The notes beneath the pieces are model-generated. The model did no database searches, was not told the DNA's origin, and worked only from the letters and a program-made list of their open reading frames with translations. Of a stretch of 64,000 bases of DNA, positions 1 to 9,407 are shown piece after piece. Origin of the DNA: Burkholderiaceae bacterium (GTDB taxonomy: Bacteria; Pseudomonadota; Gammaproteobacteria; Burkholderiales; Burkholderiaceae_C); NCBI GenBank assembly GCA_030654805.1, contig JAURWR010000017.1:45722-109721 (forward strand). Reading direction: 5' to 3'. A program made the translations under genes and the position numbers. Every line of letters begins with the position of its first letter. The first letter of the stretch is position 1.

Positions 1-2
1 TG

Positions 3-452
3 CACCCCGGAACCGATGTCGACACCCCTGCATCGCGTCCCAACACGCTGTCGTGCGTGCTGCGGGTGCAGGGGGCCGGCGCGAGCGCGCTGCTGACCGG
101 CGACATCGAGCGCGACCAGGAGATCCGGCTGCTGCGCGAACACCGTGATGCGCTGTCCAGCGACGTGCTGCTGGTTCCGCATCACGGCAGCAAAACCTCG
201 TCGTCGGCCGCCTTCCTGGATGCCGTGAGTCCTCGGGTGGCAGTGTTTCAGGCGGGACATCTCAACCGTTACGGCCACCCGGCAGCCGATGTGCTGGCGC
301 GCTACCGCCAGCGCGGCATCGCGATCGCCGACAGCCCGAACTGCGGCGCGTGGACGTGGCACAGCGCGTCGCGCGATGTCCGGCCGAGCGGCGGATGCGA
401 ACGAGCAGACGCCCGTCGCTACTGGCATTGGCAGGCTGAAGACCCGCACTGA
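3..452 (+). CDS. comEC: ComEC/Rec2 DNA-uptake protein, C-terminal part (cut by window edge)
   Basis: The frame is open from base 3 to a TGA at 450-452. The visible 149 residues look like the end of the beta-lactamase-like domain at the C-terminus of ComEC/Rec2, the inner-membrane channel of natural transformation. Supporting motifs are an SCVLRVQ strand, LLTGDIE, VLLVPHHGSKTSSS (the HHGS metal-site-like motif of the family) and RYGHPAADVLARY. The rest of the gene lies to the left. The call is good for the family; the role in competence is inferred. Confidence 0.85.
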   Translation, partial: HPGTDVDTPASRPNTLSCVLRVQGAGASALLTGDIERDQEIRLLREHRDALSSDVLLVPHHGSKTSSSAAFLDAVSPRVAVFQAGHLNRYGHPAADVLARYRQRGIAIADSPNCGAWTWHSASRDVRPSGGCERADARRYWHWQAEDPH

Positions 453-612
453 CACGAAGATGCGCGCATGATCGAGATGGACCGCTTGGCGCTCAAACGG
501 TCCGGGCGGAGGGGCGATCCCCTTGTCATGGCACCCCTCTCCGCTGTTCCAGAGCCGCCTTCAGGGCTCAGTGGCCTGGAATTTGCTTCTCTGTGAATCA
601 GGAGTGATGCCT

Positions 613-2049
613 ATGAGATCGAGCTTTGACGAGATGCAAATCTCCAGCACGCAGGTGCGGGAGCATTACCGTGGCTACCAGCAGTGGCTGGCGCAGCAAC
701 CCGGCGACGTGATGAAGTCGCGCCGCGAAGAAGCGGAGATGATCTTCCGTCGCGTCGGTATCACCTTCGCTGTTTACGGAGCGAAAGACGAGGATGGTTC
801 GGGCACCGAGCGGTTGATTCCGTTCGACCTGATCCCCCGGGTGATCCCGGCGCACGAATGGGTCGACATGGAAAAAGGCCTGCGCCAGCGCGTGGTGGCC
901 TTGAACCGCTTCATCCATGACGTCTATCACGGTCAGGACATCATCCGCGCCGGCATCGTCCCCGGCGAGCAGATCTTCAAGAACGCGCAGTTCCGGCCCG
1001 AGATGATGGGCGTCGACGTGCCGTTCGGCGTCTATTCGCACATCTCCGGCATCGACATCGTTCGCGCCGGCAACGCCGATGGCAGCGGCAGCTACTACGT
1101 CCTGGAGGACAACCTGCGGGTGCCGAGCGGCGTCAGCTACATGCTCGAGAACCGCAAGATGATGATGCGGTTGTTCCCGGAGTTGTTCAGCCAGCACCGT
1201 GTCGAGCCGGTCGCTCACTACCCCGACATGCTGCTGGAAACACTGCGTGCGGTCGCACCGCCGTCGGTCAACGAGCCGACCGTCGTCGTGCTCACGCCGG
1301 GCATGTACAACAGTGCGTACTTCGAGCACGCCTTCCTCGCGCAGCAGATGGGCATCGAACTGGTCGAGGGCCAGGACCTGTTCGTCAAGGACAACTTCGT
1401 CTACATGCGAACGACGCAGGGCCCGAAGCGGGTCGACGTGATCTATCGCCGGGTCGATGACGACTTCCTTGACCCCACTGCGTTCCGCCCGGATTCGACG
1501 CTCGGCTGTGCGGGCCTGTTGGGCGCCTACCGGGCTGGCAACGTGGCGCTGTCGAACGCGATCGGCACCGGCGTCGCCGACGACAAGTCGATCTATCCGT
1601 ACGTGCCGAAGATGATCGAGTTCTACCTGGGCGAGAAGCCGATCCTCAACAACGTGCCCACCTACCTTTGCCGCGAGGCCGACGATCTGAAGTACGTGCT
1701 CGATCACCTCGCCGAACTGGTGGTGAAGGAGGTGCATGGCGCGGGTGGCTACGGCATGCTGGTCGGCCCCGCGTCGACGAAGGCCGAGATCGCCGAGTTC
1801 CGCGCGGTGCTCGAAGCCAACCCATCCGGCTACATCGCGCAGCCGACCCTCGCGCTGTCGACCTGTCCGACCTTCGTCGAGTCCGGGATCGCACCGCGAC
1901 ACATCGATTTGCGGCCTTTCGTGCTCAGCGGCAAGACGGTGCAGATGGTGCCCGGCGGCCTCACCCGCGTCGCGCTGAAGGAGGGTTCTCTCGTCGTCAA
2001 CTCGTCCCAAGGTGGTGGCACCAAGGACACCTGGGTTTTGGAACAATGA
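613..2049 (+). CDS. Circularly permuted type 2 ATP-grasp protein (DUF404/DUF407 family)
   Basis: This 478-residue protein belongs to the circularly permuted ATP-grasp family, predicted to use ATP to join a carboxylate to an amine. The family signature is seen in ITFAVYG near the N-terminus, in VVLTPGMYNSAYFEHAFLA in the middle, and in the VDVIYRRVDDDFLDP and GGTKDTW segments. ATG 613 is chosen because AGGAG at 600-604 lies 8 nt upstream; ATG 607 is too close. It starts a five-gene set with an alpha-E protein and transglutaminases. Iyer et al. proposed that such clusters make peptide-like products or tag proteins, but no substrate is established. A stand-alone version here coexists with a fused paralogue at 6878. 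Confidence 0.9.
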   Translation: MRSSFDEMQISSTQVREHYRGYQQWLAQQPGDVMKSRREEAEMIFRRVGITFAVYGAKDEDGSGTERLIPFDLIPRVIPAHEWVDMEKGLRQRVVALNRFIHDVYHGQDIIRAGIVPGEQIFKNAQFRPEMMGVDVPFGVYSHISGIDIVRAGNADGSGSYYVLEDNLRVPSGVSYMLENRKMMMRLFPELFSQHRVEPVAHYPDMLLETLRAVAPPSVNEPTVVVLTPGMYNSAYFEHAFLAQQMGIELVEGQDLFVKDNFVYMRTTQGPKRVDVIYRRVDDDFLDPTAFRPDSTLGCAGLLGAYRAGNVALSNAIGTGVADDKSIYPYVPKMIEFYLGEKPILNNVPTYLCREADDLKYVLDHLAELVVKEVHGAGGYGMLVGPASTKAEIAEFRAVLEANPSGYIAQPTLALSTCPTFVESGIAPRHIDLRPFVLSGKTVQMVPGGLTRVALKEGSLVVNSSQGGGTKDTWVLEQ

Positions 2050-2130
2050 GGCCCCCCAGTCGCTTCGCTCCTGCCCCCAAGGGGCGCCACCCTGCGGCCC
2101 GGCAAAGCCGGTTCCGCGGGCGTTGCTTGA
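2050..2130. repeat. Intergenic GC-rich repeat of a type common in Burkholderiales
   Basis: The start of the spacer after the ATP-grasp gene carries a run of the form GGCCCCCCAGTCGCTTCG followed by TGCCCCCAAGGGGCG and the inverted pair CCGGCAAAGCCGG. From memory, elements of this look are scattered between genes in Comamonadaceae and relatives. Only one copy is obvious here, so calling it a dispersed repeat rests on outside knowledge. Confidence 0.35.
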
Positions 2131-2169
2131 TTGTGGGCGTCGCTGCGCTTGCCCGTTTGGAGAGTTCAG

Positions 2170-3237
2170 ATGCTGTCTAGGACTGCTGATCACCTTTTCT
2201 GGATGGCACGCTACATGGAGCGCGCCGAAAACACAGCGAGGATGTTGGATGTCAACTACCAGACGTCGCTGCTGCCGCAATCCGCCGACGCGGCCGAGCA
2301 GGGCTGGAAGGGCCTGCTCAGCATTTCCGAACTGACCGGCGACTTCGCCTCGCGCTACGGCAAGGTCACCGCCCGCAGCGTGATGGAGTACATGGTCAGC
2401 GACCCGGAGAACGGATCGAGCATCCGCAACTGCCTGATGGCCGCGCGCGAAAACGCGCGTGCCGTGCGCGGCACGCTGACCACCGAGGTCTGGGAAACGC
2501 AGAACCAGACTTGGCTCGAATTCCAGCGCATGGTGACCAGCGGGGCCTTCCTGAAAGACCCGGGAACCGCGTTCGAATGGGTGAAGTTCCGCTCGCACCT
2601 GTCGCGTGGCGTGACCGTCGGAACGATGCTGCAGGACGATGCGTTCCACTTCCTGCGCATCGGCAGCTTTCTCGAACGAGCCGACAACACGGCGCGTCTG
2701 CTCGACGTCAAGTTCCACGCCGTCGAAAGCGAGTTCTTTGGCGGGCCGAACGGCATGGGAGCAATGCCCCCGCTGTCAGACAACGAAGCGGCAGCCAGCG
2801 GTATGAGTCAATCACAGAGCCAGTCGCAAGGCCCATCTCGAAACACCGAACCGCGCAGCGGCCGCGACGTCGAATACGACTTCTATCACTGGTCCGCGAT
2901 CCTGCGATCGGTGTCGGGATTCGAGGTCTACCGCAAGGTCTACCGCAACGTGATCCGGCCCGAGAAAGTCGCCGAGTTGCTGATCCTTCGCCCCGACATG
3001 CCGCGTTCGCTGGCGGCCTGCACGCAGGAGGTGTTGTCCAACCTGACGATGATCGCCAACGAGCAATCGAGCGAAACACTGCGCCGTGCGGGTCGGTTGC
3101 GTGCCGACCTGCAGTACGGTCGCATCGACGAAATCCTGGCGACCGGTTTGCACGCTTACCTCACGCAGTTTCTCGAACGTGTGGGCACGCTCGGTGTGGG
3201 CATCAGCCGCGACTTCCTGGTGCCGGTCAAGTCTTGA
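2170..3237 (+). CDS. Alpha-E domain protein (DUF403)
   Basis: The 355-residue protein opens with LSRTADHLFWMARYMERAE, the signature of the all-helical alpha-E family that accompanies circularly permuted ATP-grasp enzymes. Further helices carry FLRIGSFLERADNTARLLDV, a typical repeat of the same motif. A polar insert rich in Ser and Gln (about residues 205-235) interrupts it. ATG 2170 follows GGAGAG by 5 nt. Biochemical function is unknown; it is a conserved partner of the ATP-grasp and transglutaminase genes on both sides. The spacing to the gene before it (120 nt) holds a GC-rich repeat. Confidence 0.88.
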   Translation: MLSRTADHLFWMARYMERAENTARMLDVNYQTSLLPQSADAAEQGWKGLLSISELTGDFASRYGKVTARSVMEYMVSDPENGSSIRNCLMAARENARAVRGTLTTEVWETQNQTWLEFQRMVTSGAFLKDPGTAFEWVKFRSHLSRGVTVGTMLQDDAFHFLRIGSFLERADNTARLLDVKFHAVESEFFGGPNGMGAMPPLSDNEAAASGMSQSQSQSQGPSRNTEPRSGRDVEYDFYHWSAILRSVSGFEVYRKVYRNVIRPEKVAELLILRPDMPRSLAACTQEVLSNLTMIANEQSSETLRRAGRLRADLQYGRIDEILATGLHAYLTQFLERVGTLGVGISRDFLVPVKS

Positions 3238-3243
3238 GTCTTC

Positions 3244-3296
3244 GAGGCTGACGCAGGCTGCGTCGGCCTCTGTCGTTGTTCGTTGCGCGTTTTTTC
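3244..3296 (+). terminator. Hairpin in the alpha-E/transglutaminase spacer
   Basis: GAGGCTGACGCA (3244-3255) pairs with TGCGTCGGCCTC (3259-3270) around a three-base loop, with one G-T pair. A T-run (3291-3296) follows, but about 20 nt later. It could be a partial terminator or a processing/stability hairpin within the operon. Confidence 0.4.
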
Positions 3297-3330
3297 GGCA
3301 CGCCCGCTGGTGCCATCCCTGGAGCCCTGA

Positions 3331-6300
3331 ATGTCCATCCATGTCGCGCTGAACCACGTGACCCATTACCGGTACGACCGGCCCATCAACCTGGGTCCGC
3401 AGATCGTCCGCCTGCGTCCGGCGCCGCATTCGCGCACCCGCATCCTGAGCTATTCGATGCGCGTGGAGCCCGCCGCGCACTTCATCAACTGGCAGCAGGA
3501 CCCGCAGTCGAATTACCTCGCGCGGCTGGTGTTCCCGGACAAGACCACCTCGTTCCGCATCGAGGTCGATCTGGTTGCCGAGATGTCGGTGCTCAACCCG
3601 TTCGATTTCTTCCTCGAACCGTCGGCCGAGAACTTCCCGTTCGAGTACGAGCCCGAACTGGCGGCCGAGCTGGCCCCGTACATGGCCCAGGGCGAGCTGA
3701 CGCCGCTGTTCAAGAAGTACGTCGACAGCGTGCCGCGCACGAAGAAGCACACCAACGACTTCCTGGTCGAGCTGAACCAGAAGCTGCAGAAGGACATCAG
3801 CTACCTGATCCGCATGGAGCCCGGCGTGCAGACGCCGGAAGTCACGCTGACCAACGGCTCCGGTTCGTGCCGCGACACCGGCTGGCTGCTGGTGCAGGTG
3901 CTGCGACATCTCGGTCTGGCCGCGCGCTTCGTCTCGGGTTATCTGATCCAGTTGAAGAGCGACGTGAAGTCGCTCGACGGACCGAGCGGCACCGAGGTCG
4001 ACTTCACCGACCTGCACGCCTGGTGCGAGGTGTTTCTGCCGGGTGCCGGCTGGATCGGGCTCGACCCGACGTCTGGTCTGCTGGCCGGAGAAGGTCACAT
4101 TCCGCTGGCCTGCTCGCCCGATCCGTCGTCGGCGGCGCCGGTCAGTGGCGCCATCGATGAATGCGAGACCGAGTTCGAGCACAAGATGAGTGTCACGCGC
4201 GTGTGGGAAGCCCCGCGCGTCACCCTGCCGTACACCGACGCGCAATGGGAAAGCATCGAGGCGCTGGGCCATCGCGTCGACGAAGACCTGCGCAAAAACG
4301 ACGTTCGGTTGACTCAAGGCGGCGAGCCCACCTTCGTGTCGGTCGATGACCGCGACGGCGCCGAGTGGAACACCGAGGCGATGGGCCCGACCAAGCGGCT
4401 GTTGAGCGCCGATCTGATGGACAAGCTGCGCCTCAAGTACGGCGCTGGCGGTCTGCTGCACTACGGTCAAGGCAAGTGGTACCCGGGCGAGCAGTTACCG
4501 CGCTGGTCGCTGAACCTGTACTGGCGCAAGGACCGCGAGCCGGTGTGGACGCATCCCGAGCTGTTCGCCAACGAGCACAAGGACTACCAGGTCACCGACG
4601 TGCACGCGCAGAAGTTCATGAGCGGCGTCGCGCGGCGGCTGGCGCTCGATCCGAAGTACGTGTTTCCGGCGTACGAAGACACCTGGTACTACCTCTGGCG
4701 CGAGCGCAAGCTGCCGACCAATGTCGATCCGTTCGACGCCCGCCTGTCTGATCCGCTGGAGCGTGAACGCCTGCGCAAGGTGTTCAGCCAGGGCCTCGAC
4801 AAGGTCGTCGGCCATGTGCTGCCAGTAGCCCGTGGCACCAACGGCCACCCGCGCTGGAACACCGGTCCGTGGTTCCTGCGGTCGGAGCGTTGCTATCTGG
4901 TGCCCGGAGACTCGCCGCTCGGCTTCCGACTGCCGCTCGACTCGCAGCCGTGGGCCGCTGAAGGCGACCTGCCGTGGGTGTATCCGCCCGATCAGACGCA
5001 GCAGTTCGTTCCGCTGCCGCCGTACCGCCGGCTTCGTTATGCCACCGGATCGAACGAAGGAACCTCTGGTTTGAGCGGCGCCGGTGGTCACCCGGTCACG
5101 GGCGCGAGTGCAGGCTTTGCCGAACGCTCGCGCGCTGCGCAGGGACCCGACAAGGCCGTCGCCAGCGCACCCGCCCCGAGCCTGCGCGCACCGTCAAGCT
5201 TCGAGTCTGCGGCCTGGATCAGCCGCACGGCCATCTGTGCCGAGCCTCGCGAGGGTCGCCTGTACATCTTCATGCCGCCGATGACAGCGCTCGAGGATTA
5301 CCTCGAACTGGTCTCCGCGATCGAGGACACGGCTGTCGAACTGAAGGTGCCGGTCATTCTCGAAGGCTACGAGCCGCCGAAGGACCCCCGTCTGTCGACG
5401 CTGCGCGTCACGCCCGACCCGGGCGTCATCGAGGTCAACATCCACCCGGCGCACTGCTGGGAGGAACTGGTCGAGCAGACGACGCACCTGTACCAGAGCG
5501 CACACGAAACCCGGCTGTCGACCGAGAAGTTCATGCTCGACGGACGCCACACCGGCACCGGAGGCGGCAACCACTTCGTTCTCGGTGGAGCCACGGTGGC
5601 GGACTCCCCGTTCCTGCGCCGACCGGACCTGCTCGCCAGCATGGTCGGCTACTGGCACAACCATCCAGCGCTGAGCTACCTGTTCTCGGGCCTGTTTGTT
5701 GGTCCGACCAGCCAGGCTCCTCGCGTCGACGAGGCTCGCAACGATTCGGTCTACGAACTCGAGATCGCGTTCGCCGAATTGCAGCGCGTCACCCGCGAGA
5801 ACGGCGACTACTGTCCGCCGTGGCTGATCGACCGACTGCTGCGCAACTTGCTGATCGATGTGACCGGCAACACGCACCGTGCCGAGTTCTGCATCGACAA
5901 GCTGTATTCGCCGGACGGCCCGACGGGACGGCTGGGCCTGCTGGAAATGCGCGCCTTCGAGATGCCGCCGCACGCGCGGATGAGCCTGACGCAGCAGTTG
6001 CTGATGCGCGCGCTGGTGTCGCGCTTCTGGAAGGAACCGTACCGCCCCGCACGCCTGAAGCGCTGGAGCACCGAACTGCACGATCGCTTCATGTTGCCGC
6101 ACTTCATCTGGCAGGACCTGTGCGACGTGGTCGAGGAACTGAACACCTTCGGCTACGCGCTGAAGCCCGAGTGGTTCGCGCCGCACCTCAATTTCAGGTT
6201 CCCGCGCCTCGGAGATTTCACCGCGATGGGTACCGAGGTCGAGGTGCGCATGGCGCTCGAACCCTGGCATGTCATGGGGGAAGAAGGTGCGACCGGCGGC

Positions 6301-6750
6301 ACGGCACGCTATGTCGACTCGTCGGTCGAGCGGGTTCAGCTCAAGGCAACCGGCCTGATCGGCGATCGCCATGTGCTGACCTGCAACGGCCGGGTCGTGC
6401 CGATGCAGCCCACCGGCCAGGTCGGTGAGTTCGTCGGCGCGGTGCGCTACCGCGCCTGGAATCCACCCTCCGCGCTGCATCCGACCATCGACGTGCATGC
6501 GCCACTGACCTTCGATTTGGTCGACACCTGGATGAGCCGTTCGATGGGCGGGTGCCAATATCACGTGGCGCATCCGGGCGGGCGCAACTACGACACCTTC
6601 CCGGTCAATGCCTACGAAGCCGAGGCACGGCGACTGAACCGGTTCTTCCGCACGGGTCACACACCGGGCACGATGAACGTGCCGAAAGACGAACGCAACC
6701 CGAACTTCCCATTCACGCTTGACTTGCGTCGCGCTGCTGCACCGACCTGA
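3331..6750 (+). CDS. Transglutaminase fused to putative amidoligase (DUF2126)
   Basis: This 1139-residue, two-part protein starts with the bacterial transglutaminase N-terminal domain (HVTHYRYDRPI). A transglutaminase core follows with its triad: Cys near residue 180 in GSCRDTGWLL, His near 229 in DLHAWCEV and Asp near 245 in GLDPTSG. The C-terminal two-thirds is the DUF2126 putative amidoligase region (for example LTQGGEPTFVSVDD, HTGTGGGNHFVLGG, FRFPRLGDFTAMGTEVEVRM). A Ser/Ala/Pro-rich linker near residues 570-625 breaks that region. Known for the family: predicted peptide ligation or cross-linking. Inferred: it works with the ATP-grasp and alpha-E genes around it. It lacks an obvious signal peptide, so it is probably cytoplasmic. 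Confidence 0.92.
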   Translation: MSIHVALNHVTHYRYDRPINLGPQIVRLRPAPHSRTRILSYSMRVEPAAHFINWQQDPQSNYLARLVFPDKTTSFRIEVDLVAEMSVLNPFDFFLEPSAENFPFEYEPELAAELAPYMAQGELTPLFKKYVDSVPRTKKHTNDFLVELNQKLQKDISYLIRMEPGVQTPEVTLTNGSGSCRDTGWLLVQVLRHLGLAARFVSGYLIQLKSDVKSLDGPSGTEVDFTDLHAWCEVFLPGAGWIGLDPTSGLLAGEGHIPLACSPDPSSAAPVSGAIDECETEFEHKMSVTRVWEAPRVTLPYTDAQWESIEALGHRVDEDLRKNDVRLTQGGEPTFVSVDDRDGAEWNTEAMGPTKRLLSADLMDKLRLKYGAGGLLHYGQGKWYPGEQLPRWSLNLYWRKDREPVWTHPELFANEHKDYQVTDVHAQKFMSGVARRLALDPKYVFPAYEDTWYYLWRERKLPTNVDPFDARLSDPLERERLRKVFSQGLDKVVGHVLPVARGTNGHPRWNTGPWFLRSERCYLVPGDSPLGFRLPLDSQPWAAEGDLPWVYPPDQTQQFVPLPPYRRLRYATGSNEGTSGLSGAGGHPVTGASAGFAERSRAAQGPDKAVASAPAPSLRAPSSFESAAWISRTAICAEPREGRLYIFMPPMTALEDYLELVSAIEDTAVELKVPVILEGYEPPKDPRLSTLRVTPDPGVIEVNIHPAHCWEELVEQTTHLYQSAHETRLSTEKFMLDGRHTGTGGGNHFVLGGATVADSPFLRRPDLLASMVGYWHNHPALSYLFSGLFVGPTSQAPRVDEARNDSVYELEIAFAELQRVTRENGDYCPPWLIDRLLRNLLIDVTGNTHRAEFCIDKLYSPDGPTGRLGLLEMRAFEMPPHARMSLTQQLLMRALVSRFWKEPYRPARLKRWSTELHDRFMLPHFIWQDLCDVVEELNTFGYALKPEWFAPHLNFRFPRLGDFTAMGTEVEVRMALEPWHVMGEEGATGGTARYVDSSVERVQLKATGLIGDRHVLTCNGRVVPMQPTGQVGEFVGAVRYRAWNPPSALHPTIDVHAPLTFDLVDTWMSRSMGGCQYHVAHPGGRNYDTFPVNAYEAEARRLNRFFRTGHTPGTMNVPKDERNPNFPFTLDLRRAAAPT

Positions 6751-6758
6751 GCCGATCG

Positions 6759-6796
6759 CCCCGAGGTCACGCGTGAACGCGCGCCTCGGGGTTTTC
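6759..6796 (+). terminator. Rho-independent terminator after the DUF2126 gene
   Basis: CCCCGAGG (6759-6766) pairs perfectly with CCTCGGGG (6784-6791) and TTTT follows at once. It would end the first three-gene unit, so the fused ATP-grasp gene at 6878 probably has its own promoter. Confidence 0.75.
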
Positions 6797-6877
6797 ACCT
6801 CGGCGTTGCAACCTGTCGTCGACCGAAGCTGCGGTGCCCGCGTATGACAATGGGCTCAATGAAGTTGGTTGTCTGAC

Positions 6878-9385
6878 ATGTTGAGTCGTTTGCTTTCAGG
6901 TTATGTCTCGGTCGAGGGTCGCTACGACGAGTTGCTGTCGGCTCCGGGGTCCCCCCGGCCGCACTGGGACGCGTTCCTGCGCGCGCTGGCGGCACGCCAG
7001 GGCCTGGAGGTCAGCGAGACGCTGGCCTTGATGGAAAGCGAGATCCGCGAGAACGGGATCACCTACAACGTCTACGCCGACCCGAAAGGCGCCGACCGCC
7101 CCTGGGAAGTCGATCCGCTGCCGCTGCTGCTGTCGGCCACCGAGTGGGATGAGATCGCCGCCGGCATCGCGCAGCGCGCCGACCTGCTGAACCGCGTCCT
7201 GGGCGACATCTACGGACCTCAGGAACTGCTGAGCTCGGGCGCGATCCCGCCGTCGATCATCTTCGGTCACAGTGGCTACCTGCATCAGGTGCAGGGCATC
7301 CGCCCGCCCGGTGGCGTGCACCTGTTCAACTACGCGGCCGACCTGGCGCGCTCGCCCGACGGCCACTGGTGGGTGGTCAACGACCGCACGCAGGCGCCTT
7401 CGGGTGCCGGCTACGCGTTGGAGAACCGGCTGGTGGTCTCGCGCGTGTTTCCGCAGATGTTCCGCGAACTGCATGTGCAGCACCTGGCCTCGTTCTTCGA
7501 TGCGTTGCGCGAATCGCTGCTGCGCTGGGCACCGAAGGACGTGGTCAACCGCAGTGGTGAGCGAACCAGCGAGCGCACCAGTCCGCTGGTCGTTCTGCTG
7601 ACGCCGGGGCCGTACAACGAGACGTATTTCGAGCATGCGCTGCTGGCGCGCTACCTGGGTTTCCCGCTCGTCGAGGGCAGCGATCTGACCGTGCGCGATG
7701 GCTGTGTGTGGATGAAGACCGTCGAAGGCTTGAAGCGGGTCCATGCGATCCTGCGGCGCCAGGACGACGACTACTGCGATCCGCTGGAACTGCGCTCCGA
7801 TTCGGCGCTCGGTGTCCCCGGGCTCACCGACTGCGCTCGGCGCGGTACGGTGCTGTTGGCCAATGCGCTGGGCTCGGGCGTGCTGGAGTCCGGCGCGCTG
7901 CTGGGCTACCTGCCCAAGCTCAGTGAGCAGCTGCTCGGCGAGCCGCTGCGCCTGCCCTCGGTGGCCACCTGGTGGCTGGGAGAACCCGCCGCGCTCGACG
8001 ACGCATGGCGCCGCCTCGACAAGCTCATCATCAAACCGCTCGAACGTTCAAACCGCGAACCGGCGCTGTTCGGCGCCGACCTGTCGACGAAAGAGCGCGC
8101 CGCCTTGCGAGAGCGCGTCGCCGCACGACCGCAGCGCTACGTCGCGCAGGAGTGGGTGCATGTGTCGCAGGCGCCCGTGCTCGAGCAGGGCACCGCCCCC
8201 GATCGTTCGGAGCAGCTCAGTTCCCGGACCGTCGGCCTGCGCGTTTTCGCGGTGGCGACGCCGAACGGTTACCACGTGATGCCGGGCGGACTGACGCGCG
8301 TGGCAGGCGACGACCGGTCTCGTGTCATCGCGATGCAGCGGGGTGGCCGCTCGAAGGACACCTGGGTGCTTTCCGACGCCCCGGTCAACGCATCGTTTTC
8401 GTTGCTGAGCCGCACCGTCAAGCCGCAGGATCTGGTGGCCACGCGGGCCAACGTGCCGTCGAGGGCTGCCGAGAACCTGTTCTGGTTCGGCCGCTACGGC
8501 GAGCGATGCGAGTCCGCCGCCCGATTGCTGCGCGTGGCGATCGGCGATGTCCTGGACGATTCGCGCGAGCAGACGGACGGCGTGCCGCCGAGCCTGATCC
8601 TGGCCCAGCGCTTCGGACTGATCGACAACACCGATCACCCGAGCACCGACCTGCTGCGTGCCGCCACCCATCCGGAGGAGGGCTTGAGCGAGCGTCTGCG
8701 GCAGCTGTCGCGCGTGGCCTTCAACCTGCGGGACCGCATGTCGGCCGACCACTGGCGATCGCTCAATCAGCTGATCGCCGATCCGGTGTTCCAGCGTGGG
8801 TTGTCGTCGACCAGCCTGGGCTTGCCGCTCGCCATGGGCTGGCTGGACCGCGCGGTGACGTCGATGATGACGCTGTCGGGCTTTGTCCTCGATGGCATGA
8901 CGCGCGGCGTGGGCTGGCGCTTCCTGTCGATCGGTCGGCGCATCGAGCGCCTGTCCACGCAGTGCAATGTGCTGCAGGTCGCCATCAACGAAGGCCACAC
9001 CCACGGGCTCGACTGGCTGCTCGAATACGCGGATTCGACCGTCACTTACCGCTCGCGTTACCTGGTCGCTCCCGAGTGGCTGCCCGTGCTCGACCTGCTG
9101 CTGCGCGATGAGGTCAACCCGCGCTCGGTCGCGTTCCAGCTGAAGGGCCTGGCCGAGTACGTGGCCAAGCTCGAATTGAGCCACGGGCGCTTTGCCAGCG
9201 ACGTGTTGGCCCCGGCGCACAGCGCGTTGCGTCACCTGGAGGCCCTCGACCTGCACCCTGAAAGCGAGGCGCTGGCCGACGTGCTGGCGCAGTTGCAGCG
9301 CGCCGCGCATGCGGTGTCCGACGAGTTGACGCTCAAGTTCTTCTCGCACGCCGCGTCGCGCAGCGTGCTGTCGCTGGTGGCCTGA
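6878..9385 (+). CDS. Circularly permuted ATP-grasp / alpha-E fusion protein
   Basis: In this 835-residue protein, about the first 500 residues repeat the ATP-grasp family pattern of the gene at 613 (ITYNVYADPKG, VVLLTPGPYNETYFEHALLA, VHAILRRQDDDYCDP, RGGRSKDTWVL). The remainder is an alpha-E domain beginning SRAAENLFWFGRYGERCE. The same two activities that are separate genes at 613 and 2170 are thus joined here. ATG 6878 is preferred over an in-frame TTG three codons upstream. The gene follows a terminator and precedes a second transglutaminase by 22 nt. No substrate is known. Confidence 0.9.
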   Translation: MLSRLLSGYVSVEGRYDELLSAPGSPRPHWDAFLRALAARQGLEVSETLALMESEIRENGITYNVYADPKGADRPWEVDPLPLLLSATEWDEIAAGIAQRADLLNRVLGDIYGPQELLSSGAIPPSIIFGHSGYLHQVQGIRPPGGVHLFNYAADLARSPDGHWWVVNDRTQAPSGAGYALENRLVVSRVFPQMFRELHVQHLASFFDALRESLLRWAPKDVVNRSGERTSERTSPLVVLLTPGPYNETYFEHALLARYLGFPLVEGSDLTVRDGCVWMKTVEGLKRVHAILRRQDDDYCDPLELRSDSALGVPGLTDCARRGTVLLANALGSGVLESGALLGYLPKLSEQLLGEPLRLPSVATWWLGEPAALDDAWRRLDKLIIKPLERSNREPALFGADLSTKERAALRERVAARPQRYVAQEWVHVSQAPVLEQGTAPDRSEQLSSRTVGLRVFAVATPNGYHVMPGGLTRVAGDDRSRVIAMQRGGRSKDTWVLSDAPVNASFSLLSRTVKPQDLVATRANVPSRAAENLFWFGRYGERCESAARLLRVAIGDVLDDSREQTDGVPPSLILAQRFGLIDNTDHPSTDLLRAATHPEEGLSERLRQLSRVAFNLRDRMSADHWRSLNQLIADPVFQRGLSSTSLGLPLAMGWLDRAVTSMMTLSGFVLDGMTRGVGWRFLSIGRRIERLSTQCNVLQVAINEGHTHGLDWLLEYADSTVTYRSRYLVAPEWLPVLDLLLRDEVNPRSVAFQLKGLAEYVAKLELSHGRFASDVLAPAHSALRHLEALDLHPESEALADVLAQLQRAAHAVSDELTLKFFSHAASRSVLSLVA

Positions 9386-9407
9386 GCGCCGTTCTGGATT
9401 GGGCCCG

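Noticed and set aside
598..4470. Long open frames on the minus strand opposite the ATP-grasp, alpha-E and transglutaminase genes
   Set aside because: They are rich in Arg, His and Gln with no domain, and arise from GC-rich third positions of the real plus-strand genes.
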